A DNA stretch of 64,000 nucleotides from Vibrio rumoiensis 1S-45 (GTDB lineage Bacteria; Pseudomonadota; Gammaproteobacteria; Enterobacterales; Vibrionaceae): contig NZ_AJYK02000082.1 of the NCBI RefSeq assembly GCF_000286955.2, positions 62,001 through 126,000 of the forward strand. The letters are read 5' to 3'. A program made the translations under genes and the position numbers. Of the stretch, positions 1 through 10,812 are shown piece by piece. The notes beneath the pieces were generated by a model that saw only the letters and a program-made list of their open reading frames with translations, had not been told where the DNA came from and made no database searches. The first letter of the stretch is position 1; each line of letters starts with the position of its first letter.

Positions 1-1
1 T

Positions 2-667
2 AAACCGCGTTTATATGGCCACCGAATGGCGGTTAAATCCGTCAGAGAAACCATTAGCACAGCAAGTCGCTTAGGCATTAAAGCGATAACCTTGTTTGCA
101 TTTAGTAGCGAAAATTGGAAGCGTCCTGAAGAAGAAGTTAATTTGTTGATGGATCTGTTCATCACTGTCCTGACTCGTGAAGTCAAAAAATTACATAAAA
201 ATAATTTAAAATTACGCATCATTGGCGATAAAACTCGTTTTGGACAAGTATTACAGCAAAAAATTGCAGCGGCTGAAGAGCTAACAAAAGAGAATACGGG
301 TACTGTCATTAATATCGCCGCTAATTACGGCGGGAAGTGGGATATTACTGAAGCGGTTAAAAAAGTAGCCGCTCAAGTAGCCGATGGTGAGTTAACGCCA
401 GAGCAAATAGGCGAAAATACCATTTCTCAGCATCTCTCAATGGCCGATTTACCCGATGTCGATTTGATGATACGCACCAGCGGCGAATGCCGTATTAGTA
501 ATTTTATGCTTTGGCAAATGGCATATGCTGAATTGTATTTTACGGAATTATTTTGGCCTGAATTTAATGAACAAGCGTTGTTAGATGCGATTACTTGGTT
601 TATTAATCGGGAAAGACGATTCGGTTGCACCAGCGAGCAACTTCAATCGCTGATGAAACAAAAATAA
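2..667 (+). CDS. uppS: Undecaprenyl diphosphate synthase, 5' end cut by window edge
   Basis: Cytosolic cis-prenyltransferase that condenses eight isopentenyl diphosphates onto farnesyl diphosphate to make the C55 carrier lipid for peptidoglycan and O-antigen. The reading frame is open from base 2 (K-P-R-L-Y-G-H-R before the first in-frame ATG at 26), so that ATG is internal and the gene starts upstream of the window. The catalytic DGNGRW segment is therefore not visible. Family motifs that are visible: FSSENW, ANYGG, IRTSGE and RISNF near the C-terminus. The usual His in GGEHRISNF of the E. coli enzyme is Cys here, at a position I believe is variable in the family. It is the first gene of the cdsA-dxr-rseP-bamA block, the usual gamma-proteobacterial order. 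Confidence 0.96.
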   Translation, partial: KPRLYGHRMAVKSVRETISTASRLGIKAITLFAFSSENWKRPEEEVNLLMDLFITVLTREVKKLHKNNLKLRIIGDKTRFGQVLQQKIAAAEELTKENTGTVINIAANYGGKWDITEAVKKVAAQVADGELTPEQIGENTISQHLSMADLPDVDLMIRTSGECRISNFMLWQMAYAELYFTELFWPEFNEQALLDAITWFINRERRFGCTSEQLQSLMKQK

Positions 668-678
668 AGGAAGAAAGT

Positions 679-1524
679 TTGAAACAAAGAATTATTACAG
701 CGTTAATATTAGCCCCACTTGTTGTTTGGGGTGTGTTTGAGCTTTCAATCCCTTTTTTCATTATTGCGCTGACAGCGGTAACGGTTATTGGCTTTTGGGA
801 ATGGACCCAATTTGTTGAGCCAAAATCACGCCAAGTAAGTTTAATACCTTCTTTGTTGGTACTTGCGCTCAGTTTTCTGATTTTTCCTTTTGACACCCTT
901 CATTTATCAATGGTCATGCAGAGTCACTTATGGGTTCTGGCTGCGGGTAGTATTTGGTGGGTTTGTGCCAGTATATTAGCTCTTACTTATCCTAAAACGA
1001 TCAGTATATGGCATGGCCGTATATCATTAAGACATGCATTTGGTATGTTGTCCTTGATTCCCTTTTTGTGGGCAGTGTTCTTGTTAAGAGCACAAGATTA
1101 CGCCATCAATCCCTATCACGGTGCTAAACTGGTTATGTTTGTATGTCTACTTGTATGGGCTGCCGATACTGGTGCCTATTTTACTGGCAAGGCGATTGGT
1201 AAACATAAAATGGCGCCAAATGTCAGCCCAAATAAAACGCTTGAAGGACTATTTGGTGGTGTCGTGTTAGCGATGATCGTTGGTTGGTTTGGCTCTCAAC
1301 TACTAAATATTCATTTCTCTAGTTTATTCGCTATGCTGGCGATTACTTTTATTACGGTTGTGATTTCGGTATTAGGCGATTTGGTTGAAAGTATGCTGAA
1401 ACGAGTTTCAAATATTAAAGACAGCAGTAACATCATCCCTGGTCATGGTGGCATATTAGATCGTATTGATAGTTTAATGGCTGCTTTTCCTGTTTTTGCG
1501 TTGTTGTATTTTATTTGCCAATAA
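679..1524 (+). CDS. cdsA: Phosphatidate cytidylyltransferase
   Basis: Integral inner-membrane enzyme that makes CDP-diacylglycerol from phosphatidic acid and CTP, the branch point for all phospholipids. I chose the TTG at 679: it is preceded by a purine-rich Shine-Dalgarno (AAGGAAG at 669-675) and gives MKQRIITALILAP, matching the family N-terminus. The longer in-frame ATG at 625 would overlap uppS by 43 bases and add a hydrophilic stretch. The product is about 281 residues with roughly eight hydrophobic segments. The CDP-DAG synthase signature is intact near the end (S-M-L-K-R, I-K-D, PGHGGILDRID). It starts 11 bases after uppS, so the two are probably cotranscribed. Confidence 0.95.
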   Translation: MKQRIITALILAPLVVWGVFELSIPFFIIALTAVTVIGFWEWTQFVEPKSRQVSLIPSLLVLALSFLIFPFDTLHLSMVMQSHLWVLAAGSIWWVCASILALTYPKTISIWHGRISLRHAFGMLSLIPFLWAVFLLRAQDYAINPYHGAKLVMFVCLLVWAADTGAYFTGKAIGKHKMAPNVSPNKTLEGLFGGVVLAMIVGWFGSQLLNIHFSSLFAMLAITFITVVISVLGDLVESMLKRVSNIKDSSNIIPGHGGILDRIDSLMAAFPVFALLYFICQ

Positions 1525-1567
1525 CACTATCTTTTCTATACGTTCAAATCTAAGTGGTTAATTTTAT

Positions 1568-2770
1568 ATGCAAAAGATAACGATTCTTGGCGCGACTGGA
1601 TCTATAGGCGCAAGTACATTGTCGGTCATTGCGCAAAATTCTAATGATTTTTCTGTTTATGCTCTAGCCGCAAATTCAAATGTCGAAAAGCTGTATCAGT
1701 TGTGCCTTGAGTGGCAACCTGAATACGCTGCAATGGCAGATAAATCAGCTGCATTTCAACTGGAAAAGAAACTGGCTTTAGTAAATAGCACTACGTCGGT
1801 TTTAGCGGGTACAGAAGGTTTATGCGAGATATCTTCTGCTTCATCGGTTGATATGGTGATGGCGGCCATTGTTGGTGCATCGGGTTTGCTGCCTACTATG
1901 TCGGCTGTGAAAGCAGGCAAGCGTATTTTATTGGCTAATAAAGAGTCATTGGTGATGTCTGGCCAGTTCTTCATTGATGCAGCTAAAGAATATGGTGCGC
2001 AAATTTTACCCGTTGATAGTGAGCATAATGCAATTTTTCAATGCTTATCTCAAACAGTGCAAACCGATCTTGGTTATTGTGATTTGAAAGAAAATGGCGT
2101 GGAATCAATACTATTAACAGGATCAGGCGGCCCATTTCGATACACTGATATTTCCACGTTATCTCAAGTTACCCCTGAAATGGCGATAGCACACCCCAAT
2201 TGGTCTATGGGGCCAAAGATTTCAGTTGATTCAGCGACTATGATGAATAAAGGGCTTGAATTTATTGAAGCTAAGTGGTTGTTTAATGCTAAACAAGAAC
2301 AGCTTAAAGTGTTAATCCACCCTCAGTCGGTAATTCATTCGATGGTTCAATATGTTGATGGCTCGGTGATAGCGCAACTTGGTGAACCGGATATGTGTAC
2401 GCCGATAGCACTTTCTATGTCTTACCCAGATCGAATTCCATCAGGTGTTCAACCATTAGACTTTACTAAGATCGCGGATTTGACATTTTTAGCACCTGAT
2501 CTGTCGCGTTACCCTTGCCTAAAGTTAGCTATGGAAGCTTGCTATATTGGGCAGCATGCGACAACAGCGATCAATGCTGCGAATGAAGTGTCGGTAGAGG
2601 CCTTCTTAGAGCACAAATTGAAATTTACTGATATTGCGATAATTAATGATAGAGTAATGTCTAAAGTGTGTGGTTTATCGACTCTTAATACAGAGAGTTT
2701 GGAAAGCTTACTTGAGCTAGATAGAATAGCTCGAATCTATGCAGAAGAATTAGTAGCAGAGCGTACGTAA
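1568..2770 (+). CDS. dxr: 1-deoxy-D-xylulose 5-phosphate reductoisomerase
   Basis: NADPH-dependent enzyme of the MEP isoprenoid pathway (DXP to 2-C-methylerythritol 4-phosphate), feeding the precursor used by UppS next door. The product is 400 residues, normal for the family. The NADPH-binding GATGSIG loop is at residues 8-14, the metal and substrate motif PVDSEHNA near residue 150, and the [11 protein letters not shown] segment carries the second metal-binding Glu. The stop codon overlaps the rseP start by one base (TAATG), so the two are translationally linked. Alternative symbol ispC. Confidence 0.97.
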   Translation: MQKITILGATGSIGASTLSVIAQNSNDFSVYALAANSNVEKLYQLCLEWQPEYAAMADKSAAFQLEKKLALVNSTTSVLAGTEGLCEISSASSVDMVMAAIVGASGLLPTMSAVKAGKRILLANKESLVMSGQFFIDAAKEYGAQILPVDSEHNAIFQCLSQTVQTDLGYCDLKENGVESILLTGSGGPFRYTDISTLSQVTPEMAIAHPNWSMGPKISVDSATMMNKGLEFIEAKWLFNAKQEQLKVLIHPQSVIHSMVQYVDGSVIAQLGEPDMCTPIALSMSYPDRIPSGVQPLDFTKIADLTFLAPDLSRYPCLKLAMEACYIGQHATTAINAANEVSVEAFLEHKLKFTDIAIINDRVMSKVCGLSTLNTESLESLLELDRIARIYAEELVAERT

Positions 2771-4128
2771 TGACAAGCATATTATGGAATTTAGCTTCAT
2801 TTATTGTTGCACTTGGTGTTCTGGTTGCCGTGCATGAGTTTGGTCATTTTTGGGTCGCACGTCGATGCGGCGTTAAAGTCGAAAAATTTTCCATTGGTTT
2901 TGGTAAATCACTATGGAGTCGTACAGGGAAAGATGGTGTTGAATATTCAATATCCATGATTCCTCTTGGTGGTTTTGTTAAGATGCTTGATTCTCGTGTG
3001 GATGAAGTCCCTGAAGATCAAAAGCACCTAGCCTTCAATCATAAAAGTTTATGGAAACGTAGCGCCATTGTTGCTGCAGGCCCTGCTTTTAATTTCTTCT
3101 TTGCTATTTTTGCCTATTGGCTTGTTTTTATGATCGGTGTGCCTGCGGTAAAACCGGTTATTGGAGAAGTGACACCAAATTCGATTGTTGCAAAAGCAGG
3201 AATTGAATCTGGCATGGAACTAAAAGAAATTTCGGGCATCCAAACCACAGATTGGGACTCGGTTAATATGGCCTTAGTTTCACATATAGGCGATGAATCG
3301 ATTACTTTGAAAGTGAGTTCACCTCAAGATGTTGGTGTTCAGCGAACGGTCACTTTAGACACTAATGAATGGAAGTTTGATCCAGAAGTTGATTCGGCAA
3401 TGGCGACATTAGGCTTTCAACCTTACCGGCCAGAAATCATTTCTATTATTTCAAACGTCAGTAAAGGCAGTGCAGCGGAAAAAGCTGGTTTTGCCGTTGG
3501 TGATAAACTTCTTTCTATTGATGGTAAAGAGGTCGACGATTGGCAAGAGTTTGTGGATGCAGTTAAAGCCAAACCGTCACAGCCACTTGATTTACAAATA
3601 GAACGAGACGGTAATGAACAAACCATTACATTGATCCCTGAGAGTAAAACTTTAAAAAATGGTGACACAATAGGGTTTGCAGGTATTGCACCATCAATGG
3701 GACAATGGCCAGATACCTATAGATTTGAACAAAAGTTCGGCTTTTTTGAATCAATACCTAAAGCAGTAGAAAAAACAGGTCAGATTATTAATTTAACACT
3801 GACCATGGTGAAGAAATTATTCACTGGTGATGTCGGTATTAAAAATTTAAGTGGCCCTATAACTATTGCAAAAGGCGCTGGTACCACAGCTGACTATGGT
3901 TTAGTGTACTTCCTCGGTTTTCTGGCTTTAATCAGTGTTAACTTAGGTATTATCAATTTGATGCCATTACCTGTTTTGGATGGTGGACATTTATTATTTT
4001 TTGCAATTGAAGCGATTATTCGTCGCCCAATACCAGAAAAAGTTCAAGAAGTCGGGTATAAGATTGGCAGTGCAGCTATCTTTTCACTGATGTTAATTGC
4101 AATTTTTAATGATTTTGCTCGTTTGTAA
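2770..4128 (+). CDS. rseP: Site-2 intramembrane metalloprotease RseP
   Basis: Inner-membrane zinc protease that cuts the anti-sigma factor RseA after DegS, releasing sigma-E in response to misfolded outer-membrane proteins. It also removes remnant signal peptides. Visible features: the HEFGH zinc motif in the first membrane segment (H22, E23, H26), two tandem PDZ domains in the periplasmic part (about residues 120-300), and the third zinc ligand in the LDGG motif near residue 404 in a later membrane segment. Length is 452 residues (E. coli about 450). It lies directly before bamA and skp, whose products are the clients monitored by the sigma-E system. Confidence 0.97.
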   Translation: MTSILWNLASFIVALGVLVAVHEFGHFWVARRCGVKVEKFSIGFGKSLWSRTGKDGVEYSISMIPLGGFVKMLDSRVDEVPEDQKHLAFNHKSLWKRSAIVAAGPAFNFFFAIFAYWLVFMIGVPAVKPVIGEVTPNSIVAKAGIESGMELKEISGIQTTDWDSVNMALVSHIGDESITLKVSSPQDVGVQRTVTLDTNEWKFDPEVDSAMATLGFQPYRPEIISIISNVSKGSAAEKAGFAVGDKLLSIDGKEVDDWQEFVDAVKAKPSQPLDLQIERDGNEQTITLIPESKTLKNGDTIGFAGIAPSMGQWPDTYRFEQKFGFFESIPKAVEKTGQIINLTLTMVKKLFTGDVGIKNLSGPITIAKGAGTTADYGLVYFLGFLALISVNLGIINLMPLPVLDGGHLLFFAIEAIIRRPIPEKVQEVGYKIGSAAIFSLMLIAIFNDFARL

Positions 4129-4182
4129 TGCCCGCAGTGGTTTAACAAGACCAAGAAGTATAAAGGATTAATAAGAACATTT

Positions 4183-6612
4183 ATGGCGATCAAGCGTTTA
4201 TGGATTACGACCTTGCTGATGATCAGCTCGGTTGCACAGGCTGAATCTTTCGAAGTTTCAGATATCAAAATCGAAGGCTTACAGCGTGTTGCTCTTGGTG
4301 CAGTGCTATTAAAAATGCCTGTTCGAGTAGGAGATACCGTTGATGAGCAAGATGCTTCATCTATTATTCAAGCACTGTACGCTTCGGGTAATTTTGAAGA
4401 TGTGAAAGTGTATCGTGATGGCGATGTTTTACTTGTTAAAGTGAAAGAACGCCCAACGATTGCCGATATTTCATTTTCTGGTAATAAAGCAATTAAAGAC
4501 GAGCAACTTACACAAAATTTGGATGCTTCAAGCATTCGTGTGGGTGAAGCTCTTGACCGAACAAAGCTCAGTACTATTGAAAAAGGCTTAGAGGACTTTT
4601 ACTACAGTGTTGGTAAATATAACGCGACAGTAAAAGCAGTGGTAACACCTCTTCCTCGTAACCGTTCAGACCTTAAATTTGTCTTTACGGAAGGCGTTTC
4701 AGCTAAAATCCAACAAATCAACTTTATCGGTAATACAGCATATACTGATGATGAACTCCTTTCTCGTTTTGATTTAAACGCTGATGTACCGTGGTGGAAT
4801 TTCTTAGCTGATGAGAAATACCAAAAACAAGTTTTAGCGGGTGATATCGAAAAATTACGTAGTTATTATTTCGATCGTGGCTATTTGAAATTTCAAGTGA
4901 CCTCGACCCAAGTATCGATTTCTCCGGATAAGAAAGGTGTTTATATTACCTTGAATCTAGATGAAGGCGAACCGTATACCGTTAAGTCTGTTAACTTCCG
5001 TGGTGATCTGATTGGCAAAGATGATGACTTTAAGGCAATGGTGCCTTTTCAGGTTGGTGATACCTATAACGGCTCTTTAGTTACAGGCCTTGAAGATAGT
5101 ATTAAGAAAACGTTAGGTGAATCTGGATATGCGTATCCAAAGGTACAAACCATTCCTGAGTTTGATGACGTTAGTAAAGAGGTGAAATTAACGGTTCAGG
5201 TGGATCCTGGTAGCCGTATTTACGTACGAGATATTCGTTTTACTGGTAATAACATTACTAAAGATGAAGTGTTACGCCGTGAAATGCGCCAAATGGAAAG
5301 TGGCTGGCTGAACTCTAAATCAATTGAAACCGGTAAAGCTCGTCTAAACCGACTAGGCTACTTTGAAACGGTTGATGTTCAGACACAACGCGTCCCAGGA
5401 ACGGATGATCAAGTTGATGTTATCTATAACGTTAAAGAAGCCAATTCGGGTAGTGTGAACTTTGGTGTGGGTTATGGCACTGAATCCGGTATTAGTTTCC
5501 AAGTCGGCTTGCAACAAGACAACTTCTTAGGTTCAGGTGATCGCATCGGTATTAATGCGATGACCAATGATTATCAAAAAAATATCAGTTTAGACTACCG
5601 AGATCCATATTGGACACTCGATGGTGTGAGCCTTGGTGGTAAAATATTTTACAATGAATTTGAAGCTTCAGAAGCGGGTATTGTTGACTATACCAACCAA
5701 AGTTATGGTACAGATTTAACGTGGGGCTTCCCGATTGATGAGCTTAACTTTATCGAGCTTGGTATTGGATACACTCACAATAAAATCTCTAACGTTGATC
5801 CCTATGTTCAGAACCAAGGGTTCCTAGATACACAAAAAAGTGCTGGGAATTATGACACTGAAACAGGTGAGTTAAATGTAAATGATTTTGATATTAACAT
5901 CGCTTGGACACGTAATAACTTAAATAAAGGTTATTTTCCAACAGCGGGTAACCATCAACGTGCAACTTTTAAAATTACCGTACCTGGCTCTGACGTACCG
6001 TATTATAAAATGCAATATGATGCGAAACAGTATATCCCACTGACGAAGAAACAAGATTTTACACTCTTACTTCGCGGTCGATTAGGGTATGGTAATGGTT
6101 ATGGTTCAACGAATGGCAATGATAATTTATTCCCATTCTATGAAAACTATTATGCTGGTGGTTTCTCTTCATTACGTGGTTTTGGGTCGAACTCAGCAGG
6201 GCCTAAAGCAGTGTATGATGAAGGCGGTGCTAATGGTGGTAATAATCCAAATTATGTTGCTACAGATGAATCTGTCGGTGGTAATGCAACTGCAACGGCA
6301 AGTGTCGAACTGATAGTGCCAACGCCATTTGCATCAGAAGAGTTGCAAAATTCATTACGAACCAGTGTGTTTGTGGATCTAGCAAGTGTTTGGGATACAG
6401 AGTTTAATTATCGCGAAGCTGATGCGAATATGGCTGGTAAGGATTATTACTATGATTATTCAGATCCGCTGACATACCGCTCGTCATATGGTATCGCGTT
6501 ACAATGGGTATCGCCTATGGGGCCTTTAGTGTTCTCTATGGCAAAACCAATTAAAATTTATGAAGGTGATGATGAAGAATTCTTTACCTTTACGATTGGT
6601 CGAACGTTCTAA
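4183..6612 (+). CDS. bamA: Outer membrane protein assembly factor BamA
   Basis: Core Omp85 insertase of the BAM complex, which folds beta-barrel proteins into the outer membrane. A signal peptide ends near residue 20 (SSVAQA then ESFEV). Five POTRA domains follow to about residue 420, then a 16-strand barrel. The conserved loop-6 motif appears as SSLRGFG, a variant of VRGF, and the protein ends in the typical terminal aromatic residue (IGRTF). Length is 809 residues, like E. coli (810). It stands 54 bases after rseP and 30 before the skp start. Its lipoprotein partner BamC is encoded at 43.4 kb. Confidence 0.98.
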   Translation: MAIKRLWITTLLMISSVAQAESFEVSDIKIEGLQRVALGAVLLKMPVRVGDTVDEQDASSIIQALYASGNFEDVKVYRDGDVLLVKVKERPTIADISFSGNKAIKDEQLTQNLDASSIRVGEALDRTKLSTIEKGLEDFYYSVGKYNATVKAVVTPLPRNRSDLKFVFTEGVSAKIQQINFIGNTAYTDDELLSRFDLNADVPWWNFLADEKYQKQVLAGDIEKLRSYYFDRGYLKFQVTSTQVSISPDKKGVYITLNLDEGEPYTVKSVNFRGDLIGKDDDFKAMVPFQVGDTYNGSLVTGLEDSIKKTLGESGYAYPKVQTIPEFDDVSKEVKLTVQVDPGSRIYVRDIRFTGNNITKDEVLRREMRQMESGWLNSKSIETGKARLNRLGYFETVDVQTQRVPGTDDQVDVIYNVKEANSGSVNFGVGYGTESGISFQVGLQQDNFLGSGDRIGINAMTNDYQKNISLDYRDPYWTLDGVSLGGKIFYNEFEASEAGIVDYTNQSYGTDLTWGFPIDELNFIELGIGYTHNKISNVDPYVQNQGFLDTQKSAGNYDTETGELNVNDFDINIAWTRNNLNKGYFPTAGNHQRATFKITVPGSDVPYYKMQYDAKQYIPLTKKQDFTLLLRGRLGYGNGYGSTNGNDNLFPFYENYYAGGFSSLRGFGSNSAGPKAVYDEGGANGGNNPNYVATDESVGGNATATASVELIVPTPFASEELQNSLRTSVFVDLASVWDTEFNYREADANMAGKDYYYDYSDPLTYRSSYGIALQWVSPMGPLVFSMAKPIKIYEGDDEEFFTFTIGRTF

Positions 6613-6642
6613 TTTTAAGCCTTTTTTTGTAAGGAAATGATA

Positions 6643-7152
6643 GTGAAAAAATTTATTAAAGTCGCTGGTATCAGCTTAGTTATCTTAACGTCTTCTTTAG
6701 CTGCTACTGCAGCACAAGCCGCTGAAAAAGTGGGTTATGTAAATACAGCTAAAGTCTTCCAAACGTTGCCACAACGTGAAGCTATCGCTAAAAAGCTTCA
6801 ATCTGAATTTAAAGATCAAAAAGCTCAATTAGATTCGATTCAGAAAAAAATTCAAACTAAGATGGATAAAGCTCGTCGCGACGGCCAACTTCTAAGTGAA
6901 GATGATATGCGTAAGCTGCAAATTGAAATCGGTACACTTCAAGCTGAATACAAAGTTAAAGGCCAAGCGTTAGAGCGTGATGCTCAGAAACGTGAAGGTG
7001 CAGAAAAGCAAAAGCTGTTTGTTAAAATCCAAGATGCAGTTAAAAAAGTATCTGAGCAGCAAGGTTACGACATGATTATTGATGCACAAGCACTTCAATA
7101 TGCAAAACCTGGTTCAGATATCACTGATTCCGTAATCAAAGCACTTAAATAA
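6643..7152 (+). CDS. skp: Periplasmic chaperone Skp (OmpH)
   Basis: Trimeric periplasmic chaperone that holds unfolded outer-membrane proteins between the Sec translocon and BamA. The GTG at 6643 is preferred: the Shine-Dalgarno AAGGA at 6631-6635 is 7 bases upstream of it but only 1 base from the in-frame ATG at 6637. It also gives the standard M-K-K-F-I-K signal peptide (cleavage around AAQA|AEKV). The mature part is a small head plus long Lys/Gln-rich helices (about residues 45-135) that form the tentacles. Product about 169 residues. Confidence 0.93.
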   Translation: MKKFIKVAGISLVILTSSLAATAAQAAEKVGYVNTAKVFQTLPQREAIAKKLQSEFKDQKAQLDSIQKKIQTKMDKARRDGQLLSEDDMRKLQIEIGTLQAEYKVKGQALERDAQKREGAEKQKLFVKIQDAVKKVSEQQGYDMIIDAQALQYAKPGSDITDSVIKALK

Positions 7153-7161
7153 TAGAATTCA

Positions 7162-8184
7162 ATGATGCCAAAACTTACTCTTGCTGAATTAGCAGCAATT
7201 ACGGGCGGCGAATTGCATGGAAACGGTGATCTTACCGTTTCTACTATTGCTGCTATGGATAAAGCAAGTGAAGGTCAAATTACTTTTTTGACCAATGCCA
7301 AATACCGTAAGCATTTGAGCGAATGTAAAGCGACCGCTGTCTTGATTAAGTCAAGTGAGTTGGAACTTTGCCAAACCAATGCGATTGTGGTTGATGACCC
7401 GTATTTAGCGTTTGCTCTTGTAGCGCAAGCATTAGATACAACACCTGAACCGGCGAGTTGTATCGAAGCTTCAGCCTATATTGCTGAAGACGTCGTTCTA
7501 GGTGAAGGTGTTTGTGTTGGTCATAATGCAGTGATTGAATCTGGTGCTACATTAGGTGATAACGTCGTTATTGGCGCAGGATGCTTTATTGGTAAGAACA
7601 CCACTATTGGTGCTAATACGAAAATGTGGGCGAATGTGAGCATTTATCATAATGTTGTGATTGGTGAGTCTTGCTTAATTCAGTCTAATACCGTTATTGG
7701 TGCTGATGGGTTTGGTTACGCCAATACCAAAGGTGAATGGGTGAAAATCCCTCAACTTGGCTCTGTTACCATTGGGAATCGTGTTGAGATTGGTTCTTGT
7801 ACTACGATTGACCGTGGTGCCATTGATGATACTGTAATTGAAGATAATGTGATCATCGATAATCACTTGCAGATTGCTCATAATGTTCATGTTGGTTATG
7901 GAACGGCTCTTGCTGGTTCTACCACTATCGCCGGCAGTGTGAAAATTGGTAAGTACTGTATTATAGGTGGAGCATCTGTTTTAAATGGTCATATTGAAAT
8001 TGCAGATGGTGTGACTATCACAGGTATGGGCATGGTAATGCGTAGCATTCCTGAGAAAGGCATTTATTCATCAGGTATTCCACTGCAAACCAATAAAGAA
8101 TGGCGTAAAACGGCTGCTCGCACTCTTAAGATCGATGATATGCATAAGCGATTAAAAACGTTAGAAAAGAAATTTGAAGATTAA
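7162..8184 (+). CDS. lpxD: UDP-3-O-acylglucosamine N-acyltransferase
   Basis: Third enzyme of lipid A synthesis. It adds the N-linked 3-hydroxyacyl chain from acyl-ACP to UDP-3-O-acyl-glucosamine. The N-terminal uridine-binding domain (about residues 1-100) is followed by left-handed beta-helix hexapeptide repeats (many V-I-G / I-G-x-x-x units). The catalytic His is in the HLQIAHNV segment, and a C-terminal helix ends the protein (340 residues, usual length). Two ATGs are adjacent at 7162 and 7165; either could start. It is followed by a strong terminator hairpin, so fabZ-lpxA may depend on read-through or their own promoter. Confidence 0.97.
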   Translation: MMPKLTLAELAAITGGELHGNGDLTVSTIAAMDKASEGQITFLTNAKYRKHLSECKATAVLIKSSELELCQTNAIVVDDPYLAFALVAQALDTTPEPASCIEASAYIAEDVVLGEGVCVGHNAVIESGATLGDNVVIGAGCFIGKNTTIGANTKMWANVSIYHNVVIGESCLIQSNTVIGADGFGYANTKGEWVKIPQLGSVTIGNRVEIGSCTTIDRGAIDDTVIEDNVIIDNHLQIAHNVHVGYGTALAGSTTIAGSVKIGKYCIIGGASVLNGHIEIADGVTITGMGMVMRSIPEKGIYSSGIPLQTNKEWRKTAARTLKIDDMHKRLKTLEKKFED

Positions 8185-8201
8185 GTCGGTCTGACTTTTA
8201 T

Positions 8202-8228
8202 AAAGGCCTGCCCATTGCAGGCCTTTTT
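8202..8228 (+). terminator. Rho-independent terminator after lpxD
   Basis: AAAGGCCTGC and GCAGGCCTTT arms around a CCATT loop, followed by a T run. It sits between lpxD and fabZ inside an otherwise tightly packed lipid A cluster. Confidence 0.85.
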
Positions 8229-8281
8229 CGTTTATAATCGGCATCGATGTTATTTTTAAGATTATTCATAGGATAATGATT

Positions 8282-8734
8282 TTGACTACAGAAAATAAAA
8301 CACTAAATATTACTGAAATCAGGGAACTACTACCTCATCGCTACCCATTCCTATTGATTGATCGAGTAACAGATTACCAAGAAGGTAAATATCTTATTGG
8401 TTTAAAAAACGTTTCAGTAAACGAACCGCAATTTACCGGCCATTTTCCACAATTACCGATTTTCCCAGGTGTGCTTATTTTAGAAGCGATGGCACAAGCG
8501 ACTGGTCTATTAGCATTTAAATCATTTGGTGCTCCGACTGAAAATGAATTGTATTATTTTGCCAGTATCGACAATGCAAAATTCCGTAAACCAGTAGTGC
8601 CAGGTGATCAACTGATTATCGAAGTCGAATTTCTAAAAGAACGCCGTGGTATCGCATTATTTAATGGTGTTGCAAAAGTTGATGGTGATGTTGTTTGTTC
8701 AGCAGAACTAAAATGCGCACGCCGCGAATTCTAA
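8282..8734 (+). CDS. fabZ: (3R)-hydroxyacyl-ACP dehydratase FabZ
   Basis: Dehydrates 3-hydroxyacyl-ACP in fatty-acid elongation and so competes with LpxA/LpxD for the same substrate. Single hot-dog fold with the catalytic pair H54 (GHFPQ) and E68 ([10 protein letters not shown]). The TTG at 8282 is preferred to the in-frame ATG at 8276. AGGA (8270-8273) lies 8 bases from the TTG but only 2 from the ATG, and [10 protein letters not shown] is the usual Vibrio-type N-terminus. Product 150 residues. Its placement between lpxD and lpxA is the common proteobacterial arrangement. Confidence 0.95.
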   Translation: MTTENKTLNITEIRELLPHRYPFLLIDRVTDYQEGKYLIGLKNVSVNEPQFTGHFPQLPIFPGVLILEAMAQATGLLAFKSFGAPTENELYYFASIDNAKFRKPVVPGDQLIIEVEFLKERRGIALFNGVAKVDGDVVCSAELKCARREF

Positions 8735-8743
8735 AGAGTTAAT

Positions 8744-9538
8744 ATGTCTATGATCCATGAAACTGCTCAAATTCACCCTGCAGCTGTGGTCGAAGAAGGC
8801 GCGATAATTGGCGCGAATGTAACCGTCGGCCCTTTTACTTATATCACTTCAACGGTAGAAATCGGTGAAGGTACCGAGATCATGTCACATGTGGTGATCA
8901 AAGGTCATACTGTTATTGGTAAAGATAACCGTATTTTCCCACAAGCTGTGATTGGTGAAGAAAACCAAGATAAGAAATATGGTGGAGAAATCACCAAAGT
9001 TATCGTTGGTGATCGCAATGTGATCCGTGAAAGTGTTCAGATCCACCGTGGTACCACCCAAGATAAAGCACAGACTGTTGTCGGTAATGATAATTTATTG
9101 TGTGTGAATGCGCATATTGCTCATGATGTTATTGTGGGAAATCATACGCATATTGGCAACAATGCCATTCTAGGTGGCCATGTAACGGTTGGCGATTACG
9201 CAGGTGTGATGGCTCTATCAGCTATTCACCCATTCTGTACGGTTGGTGCTTACGCTTATGTGGGTGGGTGTTCTGCTGTAGTGCAAGATATTCCTGCGTA
9301 TGTTTTAGCTCAAGGTAACCATGCTTCTCCATTTGGCCTAAACCTTGTTGGTTTGAAACGTAATGGCTTTGAAAAGCCGGAAATTCGCGCCTTACAAAAA
9401 GCTTATAAAGAAATTTACCGTACAGGTAAAACACTTGAAGAAGTGAAGCCTATTTTAAAAGAAATGGCAAAAGAGTGGCCTTCAGTTGCTCGTTTCTCTG
9501 AGATGTTGGAAACAACTGAGCGCGGTATCATTCGTTAG
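8744..9538 (+). CDS. lpxA: UDP-N-acetylglucosamine O-acyltransferase
   Basis: First enzyme of lipid A synthesis, transferring 3-hydroxyacyl from ACP to the 3-OH of UDP-GlcNAc in the cytosol. The N-terminal two thirds is a left-handed beta-helix of hexapeptide repeats. The catalytic His is in the VNAHIAHDV segment, and a C-terminal helical domain ends the protein. 264 residues from the ATG at 8744; the ATG two codons later (MIHETAQIHP) is the more usual N-terminus, but AGAG at 8735-8738 favours 8744. Starts 9 bases after fabZ. Confidence 0.97.
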   Translation: MSMIHETAQIHPAAVVEEGAIIGANVTVGPFTYITSTVEIGEGTEIMSHVVIKGHTVIGKDNRIFPQAVIGEENQDKKYGGEITKVIVGDRNVIRESVQIHRGTTQDKAQTVVGNDNLLCVNAHIAHDVIVGNHTHIGNNAILGGHVTVGDYAGVMALSAIHPFCTVGAYAYVGGCSAVVQDIPAYVLAQGNHASPFGLNLVGLKRNGFEKPEIRALQKAYKEIYRTGKTLEEVKPILKEMAKEWPSVARFSEMLETTERGIIR

Positions 9539-9574
9539 AATTCAGGCTAGCGAGTGTGATACAGTTTGTCATTG

Positions 9575-9602
9575 AAAGGTCTAAATTGCTTAGGCCTTTT
9601 TT
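9575..9602 (+). terminator. Terminator between lpxA and lpxB
   Basis: AAAGGTCTAA and TTAGGCCTTT arms (one G-T wobble) with a short ATTGC loop, followed by T's. It separates lpxA from lpxB, which in many relatives are directly joined. Confidence 0.75.
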
Positions 9603-9639
9603 ATTGAAGTGATTTTATTGATTAAGCCAAAGGTATGAT

Positions 9640-10812
9640 ATGTCTCGTCCATTAAGAATTGGTGTGATTGCTGGAGAATTATCAGGTGATACGTTAGGTG
9701 CAGGCCTGATCAAAGCGATCAAGGATCTTCATCCTGATGCAGAATTTGTTGGTATTGGTGGTCCACAAATGATGGCAGAAGGTTGTCAGTCGTTATTTGA
9801 AATGGAAGAACTATCTGTTATGGGCTTAGTGGAAGTGCTGGGTCGATTGCCACGTTTACTTAAAGTCAAAAAAACGATTGTTGAGCACTTTAAACAAACC
9901 CCACCGGATGTCTTTATTGGGATTGATGCACCTGATTTTAATCTGCGCGTTGAGTTAGACTTAAAGCGTGCTGGGATTAAAACCGTCCATTATGTTAGTC
10001 CATCCGTTTGGGCTTGGCGTCAAAACCGTATTCATGGCATCGCAGAAGCAACCAATTTAGTATTGGCTTTCTTGCCATTTGAAAAAGCTTTTTACGATAA
10101 ATTTGATGTCCCATGTGAATTTATTGGGCACACTTTGGCAGATACCATACCACTTGAAACCGATAAAACTGCCGCGCGTGAAGCACTAGGTTTAGATCAA
10201 AGTAAAACATGGCTTGCTGTCCTTCCTGGAAGCCGTGGTTCGGAATTAAAAATGCTGTGTGAGCCCTTCATACAAACTTGTCAAAAGCTTGCACAGAAGC
10301 ATCCTGAACTTGGCTTTGTCGTGGCGTTAGTCAATCAAAAGCGCCGTGAGCAATTTGAAGCCGCATGGCAATCTATTGCGCCAGAGCTTCACTTTGAATT
10401 GATTGATGGTACCGCTCGAACGGTTATGGAGGCTTCAGATGCAGTTATGCTAGCTTCAGGCACCGTAGCGTTAGAGTGTATGCTTGTTAACCGTCCAATG
10501 GTCGTCGGATATCGGGTGAATGCCTTAACCGCATTTATTGCAAGACGTATGTTAAAAACGCCTTATGTATCATTACCCAATATTCTGGCGGATAAAGAAT
10601 TAGTAAAAGAACTTCTTCAAGAAAATTGTACACCAGAAAATTTAACTCAAGAAATAGAGCGTTTACTGTCGGAAGAAGGGCAAGAGATGCAAGCTGCTTT
10701 CCATGAAATGCATCAATGGATCCGTAAAGATGCCGATGTTCAAGCGGCACAAGCGGTATTACGTTTAATTGACCCGACATTAATTGCTACTGACCATGAG
10801 AATGCCCAATGA
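9640..10812 (+). CDS. lpxB: Lipid A disaccharide synthase
   Basis: Peripheral inner-membrane GT19 glycosyltransferase that joins UDP-2,3-diacylglucosamine and lipid X to give the beta-1,6 disaccharide of lipid A. Motifs: the N-terminal GELSGD loop, PSVWAWR around residue 121, LPGSRGSE near residue 195 and ASGTVALE near residue 276. 390 residues, normal length. The last four bases overlap the start of rnhB (ATGA), implying coupled translation. Confidence 0.97.
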   Translation: MSRPLRIGVIAGELSGDTLGAGLIKAIKDLHPDAEFVGIGGPQMMAEGCQSLFEMEELSVMGLVEVLGRLPRLLKVKKTIVEHFKQTPPDVFIGIDAPDFNLRVELDLKRAGIKTVHYVSPSVWAWRQNRIHGIAEATNLVLAFLPFEKAFYDKFDVPCEFIGHTLADTIPLETDKTAAREALGLDQSKTWLAVLPGSRGSELKMLCEPFIQTCQKLAQKHPELGFVVALVNQKRREQFEAAWQSIAPELHFELIDGTARTVMEASDAVMLASGTVALECMLVNRPMVVGYRVNALTAFIARRMLKTPYVSLPNILADKELVKELLQENCTPENLTQEIERLLSEEGQEMQAAFHEMHQWIRKDADVQAAQAVLRLIDPTLIATDHENAQ